A stretch of 64,000 bases of DNA, from NCBI RefSeq assembly GCF_029309835.1, contig NZ_JARJHL010000011.1, positions 186,001-250,000 on the forward strand. Direction: 5' to 3'. Origin of the DNA: Paracoccus sp. DMF-8 (GTDB lineage Bacteria > Pseudomonadota > Alphaproteobacteria > Rhodobacterales > Rhodobacteraceae). The notes under the pieces are model-generated. The model was not told where the DNA came from and ran no database searches. It was given only the letters and a program-made list of their open reading frames with translations. A program made the translations under genes and the position numbers. Positions 60,486-64,000 of this stretch are shown here, one piece after another; within the stretch, counting starts at the first letter, position 1, and each line of letters begins with the position of its first letter.

Positions 60486-61716
60486 ACCGGGCATCCTGCT
60501 GGATGTCTCGCGGCTGGTCTCGCGTCTTGGGCGGGGTCCGCTGACCGGCATCGACCGGGTCGAGGCCGAATGGCTGGACCATCTGCAGGGCCGCGATCAC
60601 CTGTTGCTGTGCCGGGTTTCCGGCGGGCAGCTTTTGCTGCCGCCGGCCGCTGGTGCCCTGCTGCTCGGCTGGTCGGCGGGCGATCTGTCGGACCTGCCCG
60701 CGCCCGGCCTGCTGGACCGGTTGCGCGGGCGCAATGGCGCCCCTCACCGCGCGCAGGCCGCGCTGCGCCGCATGGCGGTGGCCGCAACGACGCGCCGCGC
60801 GCATGGGCTTGGCGACAGGGCGGCGGCGCGGCTTGGGGCAGGGGCGGTTTATCTGAACCTGGGCCATGCAAACTGGGACCGCCGCGTCTTTGCCGCGCTG
60901 TCCCCCTTGCACCGGGCCGTGCTGATCCATGACACGATCCCGCTGGACCACCCCGAATTCACCCGCAAGGGCCAGTCACAGGTCTTTCGCGACCGCTTCA
61001 TGGTTGCGGTCGGCATGGCGGATCTGGTGCTGACGGTATCGCAGGCCAGCGCCGATGCGGTTGCCCTGTGGCGGGGCAGGCTGGCCATCGCCCGCCGCGC
61101 GCCGATCGTCGCGACGCCCATCGGTACAAGGCTGGCGCCCGCCGGAAACCCGCCGCAGGGGCTGGACCTGACGCGGCCCTTTTTCGTCACCCTTGGCACG
61201 ATCGAGCCGCGCAAGAACCATGCCCTGCTGCTGGATGTCTGGGACCGTCTTGCCCGCGATCTGCCGCCCGCCGATCTGCCGCGCCTGTTCATCATCGGAC
61301 GCCGGGGGTGGGAAAACCACGACACATTTGCCCGTCTGGACGCCCTGCCGCAGGACGGTCCGGTGCGCGAATTCAACGATCTGGACGATGCGACCGTCGC
61401 GGCATTGCTGGAACGCAGCTACGGCCTGCTGATGCCAAGCCGGGCCGAGGGCTTCGGCCTGCCCCTGACCGAGGCGGCCGGGCGCGGCATCCCGGTGCTG
61501 GCCACGCCCCTTGCCGCCGCGCGCGAAATGCTGGGCGATTACGCGATCTGGCTGGACCCGGACGATCCCGCCGCATGGGCCGAAACCATCCTGCGCATGG
61601 CGAAAGAATCGCGCCAGCGACTGCCGCAATACGGGAATGTTACCTGGCAACAACACTTTGAAAGTGTGCATCGCGTCATTGATGAAGCAAGGCGACTGGT
61701 CTATCAGACTGGTTAA
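60475..61716 (+). CDS. Glycosyltransferase family 1 (GT-B)
   Basis: 413 residues. N-terminal acceptor domain, C-terminal sugar-nucleotide domain with FVTLGTIEPRKNHALLLDVW, LMPSRAEGFGLPLTEAAGRG (the E-x7-E motif) and the PIGTRLAPAG linker. It adds a sugar to the envelope glycan. The ATG at 60475 overlaps galE, so translation is coupled. Confidence 0.88.
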   Translation: MTAEPGILLDVSRLVSRLGRGPLTGIDRVEAEWLDHLQGRDHLLLCRVSGGQLLLPPAAGALLLGWSAGDLSDLPAPGLLDRLRGRNGAPHRAQAALRRMAVAATTRRAHGLGDRAAARLGAGAVYLNLGHANWDRRVFAALSPLHRAVLIHDTIPLDHPEFTRKGQSQVFRDRFMVAVGMADLVLTVSQASADAVALWRGRLAIARRAPIVATPIGTRLAPAGNPPQGLDLTRPFFVTLGTIEPRKNHALLLDVWDRLARDLPPADLPRLFIIGRRGWENHDTFARLDALPQDGPVREFNDLDDATVAALLERSYGLLMPSRAEGFGLPLTEAAGRGIPVLATPLAAAREMLGDYAIWLDPDDPAAWAETILRMAKESRQRLPQYGNVTWQQHFESVHRVIDEARRLVYQTG

Positions 61717-61734
61717 CGGGGTGGTCGGGCATTG

Positions 61735-62757
61735 GTGCGCATTATCAGGAAAATAAAGCGCAGGCTGAAGATGCGTGCCCACAGGCAATACCTGCTGGGC
61801 CGTGCCATCCGTCGTCGCCGCAGGCTGCACCCCATCGTCAACCGCACCCGCCAGATCGGGCGGGGCGATATCCTGCTGTTCATGACGCTGCGCAATGAAA
61901 AGCCGCGCCTGGCCTATTTTCTGGACTATTACCGGCGGCTTGGCGTCCAGCATTTTCTGGTCGTCGACAACGATTCCGATGATGGCAGCGGGGAATATCT
62001 GGCGGGCCAGCCCGATATTTCAGTCTGGTCCACGCGCGCCAGCTACAAGGACAGCCGCTTTGGCATGGACTGGATGAACTACCTGCTGCGGCGCCATGGC
62101 AGCGGGCATTGGTGTCTGACGGTCGATCCCGACGAATTTCTGGTCTATCCACATTGCGATACGCGGCCCCTGCGGGCGCTGACCGACTGGCTGGATGCCT
62201 CGACGATCAAATCCTTTTCCGCGATGCTGCTGGACATGTATCCCAAGGGCCAGATCACCGAACAACCCTATGTCGAAGGGCAGAACCCCTTTGAAATCGC
62301 CTGCTGGTTCGATCCGGCGAATTACGCGATCCGCAAGAATGGCGAATTCGGCAATCTGTGGATTCAGGGCGGGCCGCGCGGCCGTGTCTTTTTCCCCGAG
62401 GATCCGCAGAACGCCCCCGCGCTGAACAAGATCCCGCTGGTCCGGTGGGAACGGTCCTATGCCTATGCCAGCTCGACCCATATGCTGCTGCCGCGCTCGC
62501 TGAACCTCGTCTATGACGAGGATGGCGGCGAAAAGGCCTCGGGGTGCCTGCTGCATGCGAAATTCCTGTCCACCTTCGTCGCCAAATCGGCCGAAGAACT
62601 GGACCGCCAGCAGCATTATGCCGACAGTCAGGAATACCGCGCCTATCATTCCGCGTTGAAGGATGACATCGACCTGTGGTGCGACCAGTCGCGGCGCTTC
62701 GACGACTGGCGCCAGCTTGAGGACCTTGGCCTGATTTCCAAGGGCAACTGGGCATGA
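61735..62757 (+). CDS. Glycosyltransferase family 2-like (Glyco_tranf_2_4) protein
   Basis: 340 residues from a GTG (61735); a TTG immediately upstream is also in frame and an ATG lies 12 codons later. N-terminal Arg/Lys-rich segment, then FMTLRNEKPRLAYFLDYYRR and LTVDPDEFLVYP with the metal-binding D-P-D-E. Related to the gene at 52774-53655. TGA overlaps the next ATG. Confidence 0.82.
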   Translation: MRIIRKIKRRLKMRAHRQYLLGRAIRRRRRLHPIVNRTRQIGRGDILLFMTLRNEKPRLAYFLDYYRRLGVQHFLVVDNDSDDGSGEYLAGQPDISVWSTRASYKDSRFGMDWMNYLLRRHGSGHWCLTVDPDEFLVYPHCDTRPLRALTDWLDASTIKSFSAMLLDMYPKGQITEQPYVEGQNPFEIACWFDPANYAIRKNGEFGNLWIQGGPRGRVFFPEDPQNAPALNKIPLVRWERSYAYASSTHMLLPRSLNLVYDEDGGEKASGCLLHAKFLSTFVAKSAEELDRQQHYADSQEYRAYHSALKDDIDLWCDQSRRFDDWRQLEDLGLISKGNWA

Positions 62758-64000
62758 CGATGGCGGTGGCGGGCGGCAGGCAGGTCAAGCTGGGCGTGGT
62801 GATGCTGTGCCACAACGAACTGGCGCTGGCCGCGCGCATGGTGCGGACCTGGGTCACGGGCGGGGCGGCGGTGTCGGTCCATGTCGATGCCCGCACCCCC
62901 GATGCCGAGGTGGCCGGGATGCAGGCCGCGCTGGCCGATCAGCGCGATGTCGTCTTTTGCCGCAGGCGGCCCTGCGAATGGGGCATGTTCGGCATGGTCG
63001 ACGCCACACAAGAGGCGGCGGCGATGCTGCTGGACCGTTTCGAGCATGTTACCCATGTGCTGCTGGTCTCGGGCTCTTGCCTGCCGCTGCGTCCGATTGC
63101 CGATCTGGTCGCCTTTCTGCAACGCCACCCGCAGCGCGACTTTCTGGAAAGCGTCACGGCGGTTGATGTCGGCTGGACCGTCGGCGGCTTGAACGAGGAA
63201 CGCTTTACCCTGCGTTTTCCGTTTTCCTTTCGCCACCGGCGCTGGCTTTTCGACAATTATGTTGACCTGCAACGCCGGTTGCGGGTGCGGCGCAGGATCC
63301 CCGAAGGCATCGTGCCGCATCTGGGATCGCAATGGTGGTGCCTGACGCGGGGCACGCTGACTGCGATCCTGACCGATCCGCGCCGCCCGGAATTCGACCG
63401 CTATTTCCAGCGGGTCTGGGTGCCGGATGAAAGCTATTTCCAGACGCTGGCGCGGCGCCATTCGGTGAATATCGAAAGCCGGTCGCTGACGCTGGCGAAA
63501 TTCGACGATCAGGGCAAACCCTATATCTTCTACGAAGATCACCGCCAGATGCTGGAGGAATCGGGCTGTTTCATCGCCCGCAAGATCTGGCCCCATGCAA
63601 CCGGGCTTTACGATTATTTTCCGCGCCCGGCAGGGGTCGCGCCATCCGCCGCCGAACCGCAGCCCGCGCGGATCGGGCGGCTGATCAACCGGGCGGTGGC
63701 GCGGCGCAATCTGGGGCGGCCGGGGCTGTATATGCAAAGCCGCTTTCCCAGACAGGACTGCGAAAACGGCAAGACCGCCGCGCCCTATGCGGTGCTTTAC
63801 GGCTTTTCCGACATGTTCCCCGGCTTTCAGGAATGGCTGCAGGCCCGCGTCGATGCCGATGTCCATGGCCATCTGCTGGCCCCGGACGAGGTCGAATTCG
63901 CGGGCGGGGCGCAGGTCGGGCCGGGGGCGCTGCCGAACAGTGCGGCGCTGCGCGATCTGGACCCAAAGGGCTTTCTGGCCAACCTGATCCGCGCCTCGAA
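62754..64000 (+). CDS. GT14-like (core-2/I-branching type) glycosyltransferase, partial
   Basis: At least 415 codons, running off the right edge. GT14 features: VVMLCHNELALAARMV, LLVSGSCLPLRPIADLVAF and WTVGGLNEERFT. The ATG at 62754 overlaps the upstream stop (ATGA). It probably branches an envelope glycan; members of this group in Rhodobacteraceae often carry a C-terminal DUF5928, which would lie beyond the edge. Confidence 0.72.
   Translation, partial: MTMAVAGGRQVKLGVVMLCHNELALAARMVRTWVTGGAAVSVHVDARTPDAEVAGMQAALADQRDVVFCRRRPCEWGMFGMVDATQEAAAMLLDRFEHVTHVLLVSGSCLPLRPIADLVAFLQRHPQRDFLESVTAVDVGWTVGGLNEERFTLRFPFSFRHRRWLFDNYVDLQRRLRVRRRIPEGIVPHLGSQWWCLTRGTLTAILTDPRRPEFDRYFQRVWVPDESYFQTLARRHSVNIESRSLTLAKFDDQGKPYIFYEDHRQMLEESGCFIARKIWPHATGLYDYFPRPAGVAPSAAEPQPARIGRLINRAVARRNLGRPGLYMQSRFPRQDCENGKTAAPYAVLYGFSDMFPGFQEWLQARVDADVHGHLLAPDEVEFAGGAQVGPGALPNSAALRDLDPKGFLANLIRAS

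Overview
The window is a 64 kb piece of a GC-rich chromosome from an alphaproteobacterium of the Rhodobacteraceae/Paracoccaceae, most probably Paracoccus. Support: petABC (fbcFBC) with a cytochrome c1 that carries the long Ala/Glu/Pro-rich acidic insert known from Paracoccus denitrificans; the cell-cycle pair CcrM (GANTC methylase) and GcrA; a dnaK promoter with the alphaproteobacterial RpoH pattern; and many 4-nt stop/start overlaps. I see no phage, IS element, CRISPR array or plasmid function. It reads as core chromosome with surface-polysaccharide islands.

Layout. 0-3.4 kb: flagellar basal-body genes (flgF', fliQ, fliE, flgC, flgB) divergent from fliI. 3.4-5.9 kb: cell-wall genes (extensin-like protein, a Pro/Thr/Ala-rich protein, L,D-transpeptidase). 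6-10 kb: a HutC-type GntR regulator divergent from a fosmidomycin-resistance-type MFS pump, then a sulfotransferase-GT90 protein. 10-14.4 kb: allA, rnhB, ccrM, and a GSCFA/SGNH esterase-like pair. 14.4-21.5 kb: alkB, mutY, dciA-like, dsbA-like, a CaiB-type CoA-transferase, waaA-lpxK and DUF4170. 21.8-28.4 kb: tRNA-Leu(UAA), arginase, metG, three membrane proteins of unknown function, NUDIX, gcrA. 28.5-34.9 kb: ABC-2 permease, GST, YdcZ, argD-GNAT-argF, CbiX, DUF4202. 34.9-44.2 kb: nnrU, FAD oxidoreductase/mnmD, rhomboid, accA, moaE-moaD-pgsA, uvrC, a FolM-like SDR and a 36-residue membrane peptide. 44.2-52.6 kb: S49 peptidase, petCBA, radC, dnaJ-dnaK. 52.7-64 kb: an envelope-polysaccharide locus (glycosyltransferases, FkbM methyltransferase, ABC-2 exporter, cysQ, kdsB, galU, galE and further glycosyltransferases, the last running off the window).

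Functional themes. LpxK, WaaA, KdsB, GalU, GalE and at least five glycosyltransferases point to lipid A/Kdo and capsule or LPS assembly. CcrM, GcrA, the three GANTC sites before ccrM, and a DnaA-box palindrome holding a GANTC site before uvrC point to methylation-linked cell-cycle control.

Quality note. About ten genes are interrupted. Several have single-base indels (fliI, ldt, gntR, GT90, caiB, FAD oxidoreductase, a GT2) and three have single in-frame TAG codons (rnhB, dsbA-like, fkbM). Some are normally needed by the cell and the remaining protein is well preserved, so sequencing or assembly error is the simplest explanation, although TAG in particular deserves a check. I found no clearly new multi-gene defence or signalling system. 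The least explained items are the sulfotransferase-GT90 fusion, the apparent WaaA-LpxK fusion, the GSCFA/SGNH pair, and the paired membrane proteins at 26.1-27.8 kb.
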